Virus record (IMG/VR): IMGVR_UViG_3300013004_004504
Coordinates: 1-38,879 of that record
Length of the DNA: 38,879 nt
Origin: a virus
Reading direction: 5' to 3' (one strand)
The translations under genes were made by a program, and so were the position numbers. The stretch's first letter is position 1. Every line of letters begins with the position of its first letter. The notes beneath the pieces are model-generated. The model saw only the letters and a list, made by a program, of their open reading frames with translations. It was not told the origin of the DNA and made no database searches. Shown piece by piece: positions 16,774 through 25,664 of the stretch.

Positions 16774-17682
16774 CTAGCTAACCGTGACCGAGACAACCTC
16801 GCGCACAATGTGGGCGCCGGACTGGCCGCCCAATGTGCTGATCGCGGCGCCACCCTGGGTCGCGGAGAGGTTGAACGTGTCGGTCGCGGCGTTGACGACG
16901 AAGTAGGTTGTGTTGGCGAAGATTCCGGCCGGAAGCACTCCGGAGGTCGTGAACTGGACCCGCTTGCCGTTTGTCAGTCCGTGACCTGCTGAAGTGACCG
17001 TCGCCGGAGTTGCGATGGTGATCGTGGCGGTGCGCGGCAGCATGCAAGCAAAGACGTTGCCGCTCAGCGTGCCATTGGCCTGATAAGCTGTGATCGGGTC
17101 TTTGTAGCCGTAGCGGGTGCCAGAGCCGGAGCCTGTGAAGCTGAGCGCCGCGCCGCCGGGAGTGGCCGCGATCTTGAACGCGCTCGCACTGACCACCGAT
17201 TGGACATAGTAGATGGAGAATGCCGTCAGCCCGCTGGGCATTCCACCGCTGCAATAGAACTGGACCGGATCGCCGACGGCAAGCCCATGCGACGTCCAGT
17301 TGATAGTGTTGGTTGGCGATGGACTGAAGGTGATGCCGGTGACGTTGGTCGCCCAGGAAACCGCGCCTGCGCTCAAGAGATAGACCGTGCCGTTGATGCA
17401 CAAACGGCTGGGCTCGGGTGTCAAACCGTATCCGTCGAGACCGATCAGCGTGCGAGACGTAGCGGCGTAGAAATCATACTCATGGGCAATCGCGCGGATA
17501 ACGCGACCTTGCCAGTTGGCAGGCGTGAAAACCCCGCCACCAAGCGATGTGAAATAACCGCCATCAGCGCCATACTGTTCGCCGGCGCTGTATTTGTCGC
17601 CCCACGAGTAATAGCTGACGGGCAGATCGACCTGTCGTTCGTCGCCTCCCGATCCGAGTAGGATACCGAGTACGCCTGACAT
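16774..17682 (-). CDS. tail protein with two FCCH-like repeats
   Basis: The ATG at 17682 overlaps the stop of the preceding fibre gene (TGATG) and gives 302 residues starting MSGVLGILLGSGG. The C-terminal half holds two copies of a unit of about 74 residues at roughly 117-190 and 219-292. Each has a SHGL or GHGL turn, G-x-x-VQF, a Gly-Pro loop (MPSGL, LPAGIF), YxV and a final F-x-(I/L)-S/A-A-T-x-GGAA. This resembles the module annotated in phages as ubiquitin-activating E1 FCCH-like, a beta-barrel repeat of virion proteins. The N-terminal part is unknown, with DLPVSYYSWGDKYSAGEQYG. It is probably a minor tail or baseplate component. Confidence 0.7.
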   Translation of the reverse strand: MSGVLGILLGSGGDERQVDLPVSYYSWGDKYSAGEQYGADGGYFTSLGGGVFTPANWQGRVIRAIAHEYDFYAATSRTLIGLDGYGLTPEPSRLCINGTVYLLSAGAVSWATNVTGITFSPSPTNTINWTSHGLAVGDPVQFYCSGGMPSGLTAFSIYYVQSVVSASAFKIAATPGGAALSFTGSGSGTRYGYKDPITAYQANGTLSGNVFACMLPRTATITIATPATVTSAGHGLTNGKRVQFTTSGVLPAGIFANTTYFVVNAATDTFNLSATQGGAAISTLGGQSGAHIVREVVSVTVS

Positions 17683-18770
17683 CAACTGATCCCCGTTCCG
17701 GAGACGAACCAAACGTTGGCCTCGACCTTTATCAGCGTAGCCAGGCCGCGCACGGCGAGCGTCCGGTTGCCAGTGCTGGTGGTGCCCGCCTGACAGAGGG
17801 TCACGCCCGAGCCCTGAGCGATCGTGATGGCTGCGCCGCCATTGTTGACGATGGTGATGGTCGTTCCGAGCGGGAAGCCGACAGTGCCATTTGGGGGCAC
17901 AGTGATGGTCTGGGCTGCGGAATTGAGCGAATAGATGTGTTTGCCATTGTCAGCCGCGACCAGCTGGTAGGAAGCGCTCTGGGCATTCTGAGGCACTTCG
18001 CGAAATCCGATCGCCCAAGCCGAACCGCCGGCATCATTGACTGAGGAGCCACTGGCCGCACCCGAGATCGTCTTGTTGGACAGCGTCTGGCTATCTGTCG
18101 TCCCGACAACTGCACCGGTGGGAACCGACCTGCCGGACCAGGAGGCGAGATTGGCGCTATAACCCTGGACATCACTGCCGATGACCAACCCAAGATTGCT
18201 GCGAGCGGTTGGCGCATCGGGTGCGCCGGTTCCGCCATTGGCCACGGCTACCGTGCCCGTAATTTTGGCGCCGGACAGTGAGGTCAGCCAGGCGGGATCT
18301 GCATAGGAGCTGGTGGTAAGCACGGCATTGCCGGAAACCGAAGGCGCGGAGAGCGCCACAGTCCAGGATGCTATCGTGCCACTGCCACCTACCATCGCCA
18401 CATTGACGACGAGCGCACCAGTGCCGCTGGTGTAGGCGGTGATTTGGCCATGCATCCAGTTGGTCGGCGTCGCCGTGCTGGTTATGGTCACCCATTGGCC
18501 AACGACGAAGGCTTTCCCAGTCTGGACGGTCAGGGATTTGGAGCCGGTGCCGATGGCGAGCGAGGTGGTGCTGGTGGCGCTGGTGCCCGGCGCGTTGACC
18601 GCCGTTGAGGCGCTGGCGGCCGCGTTGGTCGCGTAACCGTTGACCTCGACCGCCAGAGCATTGGCTTCGGTGCCAAAAGTCGGCAGCGCGCCGAGGAAGG
18701 CGTCCGCACGCGCAGAGAAGTTCGCCGCGTCCGTCCGGGACGGCGGAGTGGGCAGTGCTGTGATAGGCAT
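17682..18770 (-). CDS. phage tail fibre or spike-like protein
   Basis: The 362-residue protein begins with a helical adapter (ITALPTPPSRTDAANFSARA, then DAFLGALPTFGTEANALAVE) that I know as a common N-terminus of phage fibre or stalk proteins. A Ser/Thr/Gly-rich shaft with VANGGTGAPDAPTARSNLGL and TDSQTLSNKTISGA follows. The C-terminal about 85 residues (SYQLVAADNGKHIYSLNSAA, PPNGTVGFPLGTTITIVNNG) match a small beta-domain found at the end of many fibres. It is probably a host-recognition fibre. It is 21 bases downstream of the minor tail gene and overlaps the FCCH-type gene by TGATG. Confidence 0.8.
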   Translation of the reverse strand: MPITALPTPPSRTDAANFSARADAFLGALPTFGTEANALAVEVNGYATNAAASASTAVNAPGTSATSTTSLAIGTGSKSLTVQTGKAFVVGQWVTITSTATPTNWMHGQITAYTSGTGALVVNVAMVGGSGTIASWTVALSAPSVSGNAVLTTSSYADPAWLTSLSGAKITGTVAVANGGTGAPDAPTARSNLGLVIGSDVQGYSANLASWSGRSVPTGAVVGTTDSQTLSNKTISGAASGSSVNDAGGSAWAIGFREVPQNAQSASYQLVAADNGKHIYSLNSAAQTITVPPNGTVGFPLGTTITIVNNGGAAITIAQGSGVTLCQAGTTSTGNRTLAVRGLATLIKVEANVWFVSGTGIS

Positions 18771-18791
18771 GAAATTACCCCTCGGGGTGGA

Positions 18792-19685
18792 TCAGGTGAG
18801 CCCTTCAATGGTCAGGCTGCAGTAGCTGACCGTCGGGTAGGCAAGGTCGATCGAGAACTCTTTGTAGAAGCCGTAGACCGTGAGGCTCTCAAAGCTCTCC
18901 GAACCGATCCAGAGGACCGGCGACGCGCGAAGAGCGGCCAAGTTGCGGGCCACGTCGTCGATAGCACTGGTCGGCATGACGACCCTGGCCGTCATGCGCT
19001 TGGCAAAGGCGCGTTCAACCACCGAGGTCACACCGAACTGGTCGGTTTCTTTCCTCGAATAGTCGATGATCCCGATGTCCGCGCCGTGCTCGGTCTCGCC
19101 GATCGTAAACTGCCTTCCGAATAGCAGCGCGCCGCAGGAGGCGAGGTCTGCCGGATTGTCGCGCGTGACCGTGACGGTGATGATGCCCGCCTCGTAGACC
19201 GGCACATCGAGGAACAGAAGGCTCGACTTGCGTCCGACCGGCTCGAAGAACCAGCTGAACCAGTTGTCGATCGCCGTGCCGCCGACATTGAAGCTCTGGG
19301 TCTTGGTGTAAAGCGTGGAGCCCGACACTGTCAGCGATACCGTCGCGCTCTCTGCATCGGTGTCGATCAGCGCGACGCCATCCGTGGCACCGGGAGCCAG
19401 GACGACCTGCAAACTTCCGGCTCGTGTCGTGGCGGTGCCAACCCGGTCGTCGAACATGGCCCAGCGGTTGGTCGGCCCGAGATCGAGCCATTTCGTCGGG
19501 TCGCTGGCCGGGTTCACGCCGGTCGAAGCCGACAAGGCCTCATACTTGCGGTGCGTCGTGGTCAGGATGACCCGGGCGCCAACCGCATAGGCTGTGCTTG
19601 AGGACCACACCGCATGATCGTTTTCGGGCGCTGTGCTGCTGGTGAGCATCGCGTCCGTCAGCGTCGTCGGACGGATCAGCTTCAT
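18792..19685 (-). CDS. minor tail protein with carbohydrate-binding-like segment
   Basis: The 297-residue protein directly follows the tape measure (ATGA overlap), the position of distal tail proteins in siphoviruses. Residues about 22-70 (VWSSSTAYAVGARVIL, then the W of PTKWLDLGPTN) look like a chitin-type carbohydrate-binding fold (CBM5/12) of the kind often used in tail tips. The remainder is beta-rich, with NWFSWFFEPVGRKSSLLFLD and a final domain ending TVSYCSLTIEGLT. I infer a tail-tip component contacting the tape measure and the fibres. No enzymatic motif is visible. Confidence 0.72.
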   Translation of the reverse strand: MKLIRPTTLTDAMLTSSTAPENDHAVWSSSTAYAVGARVILTTTHRKYEALSASTGVNPASDPTKWLDLGPTNRWAMFDDRVGTATTRAGSLQVVLAPGATDGVALIDTDAESATVSLTVSGSTLYTKTQSFNVGGTAIDNWFSWFFEPVGRKSSLLFLDVPVYEAGIITVTVTRDNPADLASCGALLFGRQFTIGETEHGADIGIIDYSRKETDQFGVTSVVERAFAKRMTARVVMPTSAIDDVARNLAALRASPVLWIGSESFESLTVYGFYKEFSIDLAYPTVSYCSLTIEGLT

Positions 19686-22600
19686 GCCGCCGTCCTCACA
19701 GCCAGCGCGTCACCATCCGGCGTCACCCGTTCGAGAATGCGGGCGGTCTTGCTGGTGCCCGAGGCAATGGTAGCGGATGCAAGCCGCTGCTCATCGCGAA
19801 GATCCGAGAGCTCCTGTTTGAGTGCCGCCAGCCCATCGATCAGCACAGTCGCGCTGTCATTGGCGGCCGACGTCGCTGTCGCGGTCTGGGTACTCGAAAA
19901 CTGCTCCCACCAGCTGGGTGTGGTTGAAGCGGCGGCCGCAGCGGTTGCCGTGTCTGTGTTGAGCCCTGCCATGGCGTTGATGATCGCCACAGTCTGCTCA
20001 AGGCTGGCCGCCGTCTGCCCCTGAATGCGGGCCAGATCCTGCGCCGAGGTCGCTGCATCAGCAGCTGCAGTCAGAAGGCCTTGACTGAGGCCGGGGAGCG
20101 ACTTGGCCGCCTCCTGATCGCCGGCACGTGCCGCGAGCGTCGCTGCATTGAACTCGGAGAGCGCCTGCGCGTAGCTCTTGGTGCCGCCATCCATGGTCCC
20201 GCGGATACGCGCGACCTCGGAAAGCAGGCTGTCGGTGATCTGCGACCATACCGAGCGAAGTTTCTCGGCAGCGGCAGCAGCTTCATTAGTGGCCTTTTGC
20301 TGATCCTGCAGCGCCCAGATCTGCTCCTGCAGCGCCTGGTTGGACGCATCAAGCTGGGCCAGATCCAGCGCCCGGAGAGCTGCCGTGTTACCCTGCAGTT
20401 CGAGCAGCTGACGTTCCAGCGACAGACGTTCATCCGCAATGGCCGCTGCACTTGCCGCATCCTGCGCAGCGCCAATCACTTCGGCAAAGGCAGGCGCAAG
20501 CTGGATCAGCGCGACATAAGCTGCACGGCCCGCCTCGGTGGTGAGATCCTGCGCTTCGACCAGCGAGCGGAACCCCGAAATGCTGTCCGGCAGGATGAGC
20601 CCAAGGCTCTCGAAGATCTTAGCCATCTGCGCCGTCTGGGCAGCTGCCTGTTCAGCCTTGGTGTAGAACAGCGAGAAAAAGTCGCCGGTGGCGGAGGCCA
20701 TGTCGCTGGCCGAACCGAACAGGTCAAAGAGGTTCATCTTTGCCGAGAGCGACAGGCCCTCGACCGATGTGCCAAGCAGGCTCAGCGACGAGTTTACCGC
20801 CTCGATGCTGGAGGCCACGCGGACCAACGTCTCGAAGTAGCCTTCGCCCACCTTCTGGAACTGATCGAGGCCAGGGATTGCGGCGCGCGCGATGCTGTCA
20901 GCTGCCGCGCCAAAGATCGCGGTCAACTTCTCCTGGATCTGGTCACCGGTCAGGCCCTTCAGATCAATTTTGCCGATGTCGATGACGAAGGCACCCAGCC
21001 GCGACTGCACTTCGTCAAGCGATAGTCCCAAAGGACCAGCCGCCGCCGAGATCGCATCGTAGAAGCCTCGGAAGATGAGGCCAAACTGCTGCTCCAGCTC
21101 GGCGCTCGCGGCAGAATACTGCGTCGAGTAGCTCGAGCCGACGCTGATCCCGAAGAACTTCTTCGTCTTCTTGATGTCGGAGTAATAGCTCGCATCGAAG
21201 CCGCCCGAGAGGATCGAGCCCAGCGACTGCGCTCCGCCGTAGATGCCCTGTCCGACAATGCTCGTCTTGGTCCCGAAGAGCGCGTTGACGATGCTGCCGA
21301 GCACCTTGCCAAGACCGCCGAGCAGTTTGGCGCCAAGGAACCCGATTGCCGCACCAATGGGTCCGGCAATGGCCATGCCGATGCCTGCACCGATCAGCGA
21401 TCCGGTCTTGGAACCCACGAAGTTCGAAACACTGGTCAGCACAGAGTTGGTTGCACCCAGCAGGCCTGTCAGCTTCGTGCCGGTCTGGACCCCGGCGGCC
21501 GACGCTTCGATCCCGCCAGTGCGAATGATGAGGTTGGTGAGCCCGCCAATGTTGGCCTCGATATTCTTCAAGGCGGCAAGCATGGCAGCGGAATAGCGCA
21601 TGGTGAGCGTGTCGACCTCGCGCAGATGATCAATGGCATTTGCGATGCTTTCGGACTTCGCGCTGGCATCGCCAAACACCGTGCCGATCCCTTCATTGGC
21701 TGCCGGCAGTTTTTGCGAACCACCAAACGCGCCGCCGATCGCAATACCCAGCGAGGCGATGACGCCCGCCGTAATGGCGCCGGCGGCAATGTTGAGCGGG
21801 AACGGCAACGAGCGGATGGCGTTCACCACTGCTTCGACCGCCTTGATACCAGTCGTGATGATCGAGTTGCCCTGTTCGACCCCGGCACGCGCCGTGTCGG
21901 AAGCAGCCATGGCGGTGTCGCTGGTCACTTTGGCTGCGGTCTGCGCGCCAATGAGGCCGATCTTCACCGCTGCATTCTTGATCGCGATCGCGAGCTCGAA
22001 GGTGCGGAACACCTTTTCGGCGGCGAGCATCGCCTTGTAGCCGCCAGAGCCTTCCTTGAAGAACCCCTTCGCAGCGGAGGCAAGGTTGCCATAGTGATTG
22101 ATCTCGGCCGAGGCCTGTGCGGTGCGCGCGTCGGCATACTGGAAAGAGGTCTTGCCGTATTCGCGTTCGGCATCGGCGACGCGCTTGGCGGCCGCCGCCT
22201 GCTCGGAGGCAAAGCGGGTGATCTCGACCGTGATACTGCCGATCGCGCCGCCGACCGAGCCAAAGGCATCGGCCATGCCGCGGGCAGCTGCTTCCGTTGC
22301 CGAGACCATGTCCTCGAGGCTCTTGAGGTAGTCCTCTTGGCCTTTCTGCGCGTAATCCGCCTCGATGAGCGCTGTCTTGGCTGTCCGATATCGCTCCCAG
22401 GCAGCGGCCCCGCGTTCGAGGACGATCTGCTCTTTTTCGGCTTCGAGATTGGCGAGCGCCTGCGCCTTGGTTGACTTGCCCAGCATCGCGACCTGCAGTT
22501 CGAGCGGGGCGACGGTGTTGCGGACGAAATCCTTCTCGGCCTGCGCCCTGGTTGCCTGTTCCCATGCTTCACCAGCCTGAAGGATAGCGAGGCGCGCTTC

Positions 22601-23875
22601 ATCAGTCGGCGCCTTGAGGGCAGCCATTGCGACTTCCATACGCTTGATCTCGATCGAGGTCTTCCCGATCTTGGCGGTCTCGATCTCGAGATTGCGAGCA
22701 AAGTCTTGGGCTGCCTTGAGCGCCTTTTCCGCTTCGGTCGTCTTGGGGCCCTTGGCGGCCTTGTCGGTCTTGTCGCCGCGGATTTCCTCGGCCTTCGCAG
22801 CAAGCCGGGCTTTGGCAGCCGCAATGCTGTTCTCGCGCCACTTGGCCGAGAAGCTGTCCATCATCGACATGGCATCGCCAAAGGCTGAGGCAAATTCGCC
22901 GCGCACCTGGGCGCCCATTCGCGCGGTGGAACCAGCAAAACTGTTCTCCATGCGTGGCAGAGCAACGTTCTCGATCCGCGAGATCGAGGAGAGCCCGACC
23001 CGGTCGAGCAACGGGTTCACCCGGTCGACCAGCCAATTGATCGCGGCGATCGCCTTGTTGGCCATGAACTCGACGCCGCTGATCGTAAGATTGGCGGCGC
23101 CTACAGCGGCCTCGCTGATCACGCCCGGCAACGACGACCAGATAATCCTGATCGCGTTGAAACCGCCGACCCAGCCCGCATAGACGAAGGCAATGGCGTA
23201 TTTGCCGACCGTCATGACGGTCTCGAAGGCGGTCACCGCCCAGTCCTTGAGGGTCGAGAAAACCGAGCCGAGGCTGAGCCCGTCGGACACCGTCTTCCAA
23301 AGACCCTTCATGGTATCGCCAACAGTGATCCCAACCGGTCCGAGCTTCTCCATCTCCTTTTTCGTGAGACCAAGGCTCTGGGCGTATTTGTCGAGCTCGC
23401 CGGTCTGCTTCACGCTGGACTGGAACATCTTGAATGCGCCAAACGCGAGGGCAGCAGCGGCGGCTGCGGCTAGCAGATAGGGGTTGGTGAGCGCAGCTGC
23501 AGCCGAGCTTGCCGCGAGCCCCATAAGCGCCCGAGCCATGCCGCCGATCCCAACGCCGGCCTGCATTCCGATCTGCCCGATCTGGGTGCCCTGCTGCATA
23601 AACACGGTCAGAGGCTTCTGTCCGGAGAACAGACCGACGACCATGTCATTCAGCTGATAAACGAGGTTCTGGACGTGGTGGCCGGCAAGCTTGGCGGAGC
23701 CGCCCATGCGGGTGACGCCGCCACCGCCCACCGCGTTCAGCGCCTTGTCGGCCCGGGCAGCGGAATCCGCCACATCGCCCATGGCGCCGGCCACCGTGCG
23801 CTTCATGTCGGCCATCTCCTTTTGGAGACGGGCGACATTGGTGATCATCTCGATCTCGAGGGTGCCAGCCTTCAT
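19682..23875 (-). CDS. tail tape measure protein
   Basis: At 1397 residues this is the longest phage gene here. The N-terminus (MITNVARLQKEMADMKRTVA, then LNDMVVGLFSGQKPLTVFMQ) is characteristic of lambda H-type tape measures. Hydrophobic Ala/Gly stretches occur at about residues 125-160, 690-715 and 815-860, with long coiled-coil regions between and near the C-terminus. By the usual rule of about 0.15 nm per residue it would set a tail of roughly 200 nm, a long-tailed siphovirus. It begins with an ATGA overlap with the chaperone T frame and ends with an ATGA overlap into the minor tail gene. Confidence 0.95.
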   Translation of the reverse strand: MKAGTLEIEMITNVARLQKEMADMKRTVAGAMGDVADSAARADKALNAVGGGGVTRMGGSAKLAGHHVQNLVYQLNDMVVGLFSGQKPLTVFMQQGTQIGQIGMQAGVGIGGMARALMGLAASSAAAALTNPYLLAAAAAAALAFGAFKMFQSSVKQTGELDKYAQSLGLTKKEMEKLGPVGITVGDTMKGLWKTVSDGLSLGSVFSTLKDWAVTAFETVMTVGKYAIAFVYAGWVGGFNAIRIIWSSLPGVISEAAVGAANLTISGVEFMANKAIAAINWLVDRVNPLLDRVGLSSISRIENVALPRMENSFAGSTARMGAQVRGEFASAFGDAMSMMDSFSAKWRENSIAAAKARLAAKAEEIRGDKTDKAAKGPKTTEAEKALKAAQDFARNLEIETAKIGKTSIEIKRMEVAMAALKAPTDEARLAILQAGEAWEQATRAQAEKDFVRNTVAPLELQVAMLGKSTKAQALANLEAEKEQIVLERGAAAWERYRTAKTALIEADYAQKGQEDYLKSLEDMVSATEAAARGMADAFGSVGGAIGSITVEITRFASEQAAAAKRVADAEREYGKTSFQYADARTAQASAEINHYGNLASAAKGFFKEGSGGYKAMLAAEKVFRTFELAIAIKNAAVKIGLIGAQTAAKVTSDTAMAASDTARAGVEQGNSIITTGIKAVEAVVNAIRSLPFPLNIAAGAITAGVIASLGIAIGGAFGGSQKLPAANEGIGTVFGDASAKSESIANAIDHLREVDTLTMRYSAAMLAALKNIEANIGGLTNLIIRTGGIEASAAGVQTGTKLTGLLGATNSVLTSVSNFVGSKTGSLIGAGIGMAIAGPIGAAIGFLGAKLLGGLGKVLGSIVNALFGTKTSIVGQGIYGGAQSLGSILSGGFDASYYSDIKKTKKFFGISVGSSYSTQYSAASAELEQQFGLIFRGFYDAISAAAGPLGLSLDEVQSRLGAFVIDIGKIDLKGLTGDQIQEKLTAIFGAAADSIARAAIPGLDQFQKVGEGYFETLVRVASSIEAVNSSLSLLGTSVEGLSLSAKMNLFDLFGSASDMASATGDFFSLFYTKAEQAAAQTAQMAKIFESLGLILPDSISGFRSLVEAQDLTTEAGRAAYVALIQLAPAFAEVIGAAQDAASAAAIADERLSLERQLLELQGNTAALRALDLAQLDASNQALQEQIWALQDQQKATNEAAAAAEKLRSVWSQITDSLLSEVARIRGTMDGGTKSYAQALSEFNAATLAARAGDQEAAKSLPGLSQGLLTAAADAATSAQDLARIQGQTAASLEQTVAIINAMAGLNTDTATAAAAASTTPSWWEQFSSTQTATATSAANDSATVLIDGLAALKQELSDLRDEQRLASATIASGTSKTARILERVTPDGDALAVRTAA

Positions 23876-24354
23876 GTTGCAGGCTCCTTCGGCAGCATCA
23901 TCGCCCGGAAAGCATTGGTGACCTTCCGGGAGACTTCCTCTCGGTTGAGACTGGAGGTGGCGGTCCAGGGCGGCGGACAGTCGGGTTCACGGGCCCGGGC
24001 GGTTTCTGCGACGAACTCGACCGACAAGCGGCGCAGCAGCTTGGCGATCCAAGGCGGCAGGTCATGCCCCATGCATTGCTGCCAGTGCTCAATGGAACTC
24101 CAAGTGATGGGAACTGCCCCCATCGCGCCGGGATCGGTCGGCCCCACTTCCATGAGCCAGTCGATCACCCAAGGGGTGCGGATCGGTGGAAAGTCAGGTG
24201 CAAGATCGTCAATGGCCATCCGCTGCAGCCGGGTCAGCGGCTCAGCATCAGTGTCCGGCTTCGTGTGTTTGGTGGAGCGCGGCTTGGGTGCCGTACCGAG
24301 CCAGGCCAGTTGGCGGACGTAAAGGCTCAGCTCTCGGCCGAGCTCTTCGTAAAA
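23872..24354 (-). CDS. tail assembly chaperone T extension, reached by -1 frameshift
   Basis: This frame is open from just after a stop at 24364-24366 down to 23872, and overlaps the end of the G gene. Read after the slip it adds about 159 residues, giving a G-T fusion of about 290. An internal ATG at 24219 has no ribosome site, which fits production by frameshifting and not by separate initiation. The part after 24219 contains TPWVIDWLMEVG and EHWQQCMGHDLPPWIAKLLR. By analogy with lambda gpGT, the fusion recruits tail tube subunits to the tape measure. Its stop overlaps the tape measure start (ATGA). Confidence 0.78.
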   Translation of the reverse strand, partial: FYEELGRELSLYVRQLAWLGTAPKPRSTKHTKPDTDAEPLTRLQRMAIDDLAPDFPPIRTPWVIDWLMEVGPTDPGAMGAVPITWSSIEHWQQCMGHDLPPWIAKLLRRLSVEFVAETARAREPDCPPPWTATSSLNREEVSRKVTNAFRAMMLPKEPAT

Positions 24355-24743
24355 TTTGCCCAGTCATTGATGTGAGCGGCAACCTGCGTCGCGATGAAGC
24401 CGATCGAGGGATCGGCATAGGCCTTGCGGAACAGCTCCTGGCCTTCGAGGCCGTCAGCAGGCGGATAGGTAAAGCCGTTGAAGCTGACAGTGCAGGCGGC
24501 GAGAAAATCAGCCTGTTCGGCGAGCTTTTCCTCGGCCGACTGGTCCATTTTGCCGCGCTTCTTGATCTTGTCCATCAGCTGGTTCTGCTGGCGGGCCTGC
24601 GCGCGCTGGTAGACCTTCGAGCCGGGCCCATAGACCGTGATCGAAAGGCGCTTGCCCTTGTCGTCGAAGAGCGGGGCATCGTCGCCGCCAACCAGATCCA
24701 CCGTCGAGGTGTCGGTCGCGGCAAGCGTGGTGATGTCAAACAT
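24327..24743 (-). CDS. tail assembly chaperone G
   Basis: The 138-residue protein starts after a GGAG site. It has an N-terminal beta part (MFDITTLAATDT, then LVGGDDAPLFDDKGKRLSI) and a helical remainder ending in the slippery site. Size, place between tail tube and tape measure, and the frameshift signal identify it as the lambda gpG equivalent. Such chaperones coat the tape measure during tail assembly and are absent from the virion. The ratio of G to G-T is fixed by the slip frequency. Confidence 0.85.
   Translation of the reverse strand: MFDITTLAATDTSTVDLVGGDDAPLFDDKGKRLSITVYGPGSKVYQRAQARQQNQLMDKIKKRGKMDQSAEEKLAEQADFLAACTVSFNGFTYPPADGLEGQELFRKAYADPSIGFIATQVAAHINDWANFTKSSAES
24351..24357 (-). 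other. -1 programmed frameshift slippery heptamer A AAT TTT
   Basis: In the G reading frame the codons are GCA AAT TTT ACG, so the heptamer A AAT TTT has the exact X XXY YYZ form. Slipping back one base re-pairs as AAA TTT and enters the T frame, which is open to 23872. The site lies 8 codons before the G stop at 24327, the expected place. Confidence 0.85.
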
Positions 24744-24770
24744 GAGATATCTCCGTCAGGGTGTCATGGA

Positions 24771-25232
24771 TCAGGGAGCGAGAACTTCGACGATGCCCAC
24801 ACCGGCGGAGTTCGTGGTAAGTTCGAGGGCCACCGTGGCGGTCGTGATCTGATCAACCGATCCCACATTGACCTTGAAGCTCATCACCTGTGCCTGGAAG
24901 TAGTACTTGTCGCCGTTCTGGGTAGTGACAAGGAAGCTGTGATCGGCATCGGAGATCGAGGCGGATTTCAGCAGGATCTGGCCTGCGTCATCGGTATCGA
25001 GCCCGAGCTGGATCTGCATCGTGCCCTGGTTGAAGCTGCCCTTCTTCTTGACGACGCCGCGGCTGCCGACAGGGTTGAAGGTGACGAGATTGAACTCGCG
25101 GCCGAACTCACCAAGGTCCGACACTTCGCCAACCACGGTCATGGAAAGTGCGTTGTAGCCAGTGGCATCGAAGGTCGCAGGGGTAGAGGCCGACACCTTC
25201 AGAGTGGTGCCGGCGGAAGTCCGAACGGTCAT
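24771..25232 (-). CDS. major tail tube protein
   Basis: The 153-residue beta-rich protein carries features of phage tail tube proteins: STPATFDATGYNALSMTVVG near the N-terminus, KGSFNQGTMQIQLGLDTDDA in the middle, and a C-terminal VELTTNSAGVGIVEVLAP. These proteins stack as hexameric rings around the tape measure. It lies between the DUF3168 tail-completion gene and the G chaperone, the usual order in HK97/lambda-type phages. AAGGA precedes the start. Confidence 0.85.
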   Translation of the reverse strand: MTVRTSAGTTLKVSASTPATFDATGYNALSMTVVGEVSDLGEFGREFNLVTFNPVGSRGVVKKKGSFNQGTMQIQLGLDTDDAGQILLKSASISDADHSFLVTTQNGDKYYFQAQVMSFKVNVGSVDQITTATVALELTTNSAGVGIVEVLAP

Positions 25233-25259
25233 AGTCTAGGTCCTTGTGAAGGTGAGGCC

Positions 25260-25664
25260 TCAACGCGCCTCGTTGAATGAGACGCGGAAGTCCTGCGTCT
25301 GCATGTGGATGCCGGTCTCCTCGTCGAGGAAGTCAGGCCCGGCGGAATCGGTGTGCACGGTGACGTCGGTAAGTCCGTCGATTGCAGGCATCTGGTCGGC
25401 GGCGGCCGTGCGGATGGCGGCAAGAATGGCCTTGGTTTCGGGATAGGCTCGCGCCAGCACAGTGATCTGGACACGCTCGGTGACCCGGCGCTTTGGGCCC
25501 GGTGCGGGGATGTTGCGATCAACGCTGCTGACCGACATCAGCGAGATTGCTGGAAGTTCTGTGCCTTGCGGCAGGCTGCCAGCTGCGATCCGCGCCTCCG
25601 GCACGAGCGCCGTCAGCCCGGTGTCGGCGACCAGGAGCGATCGAACCGCGATCACCCCGTTCAT
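25260..25664 (-). CDS. DUF3168 family tail completion/terminator protein
   Basis: The 134-residue protein has ALVPEARIAAGSLPQGTELP followed by AISLMSVSSVD, the DUF3168 hallmark. It ends with a strand stretch, DSAGPDFLDEETGIHMQTQD. Members resemble lambda gpU, which caps the tail and fixes its length. It is coupled by an ATGA overlap to the gp10-like gene before it, with the tail tube gene next. Confidence 0.85.
   Translation of the reverse strand: MNGVIAVRSLLVADTGLTALVPEARIAAGSLPQGTELPAISLMSVSSVDRNIPAPGPKRRVTERVQITVLARAYPETKAILAAIRTAAADQMPAIDGLTDVTVHTDSAGPDFLDEETGIHMQTQDFRVSFNEAR

Noticed and set aside
21626-22474. Long open frames on both strands inside the tape measure gene
   Set aside because: High GC at third positions makes alternative frames open by chance. 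They have no start signals, and the tape measure frame is continuous and recognisable.
24186-25280. A 364-codon + strand open frame opposite tail tube and chaperone genes
   Set aside because: It crosses two well-supported genes on the other strand, including the frameshift site, and is composed of low-complexity Arg/Gly/Leu-rich residues.
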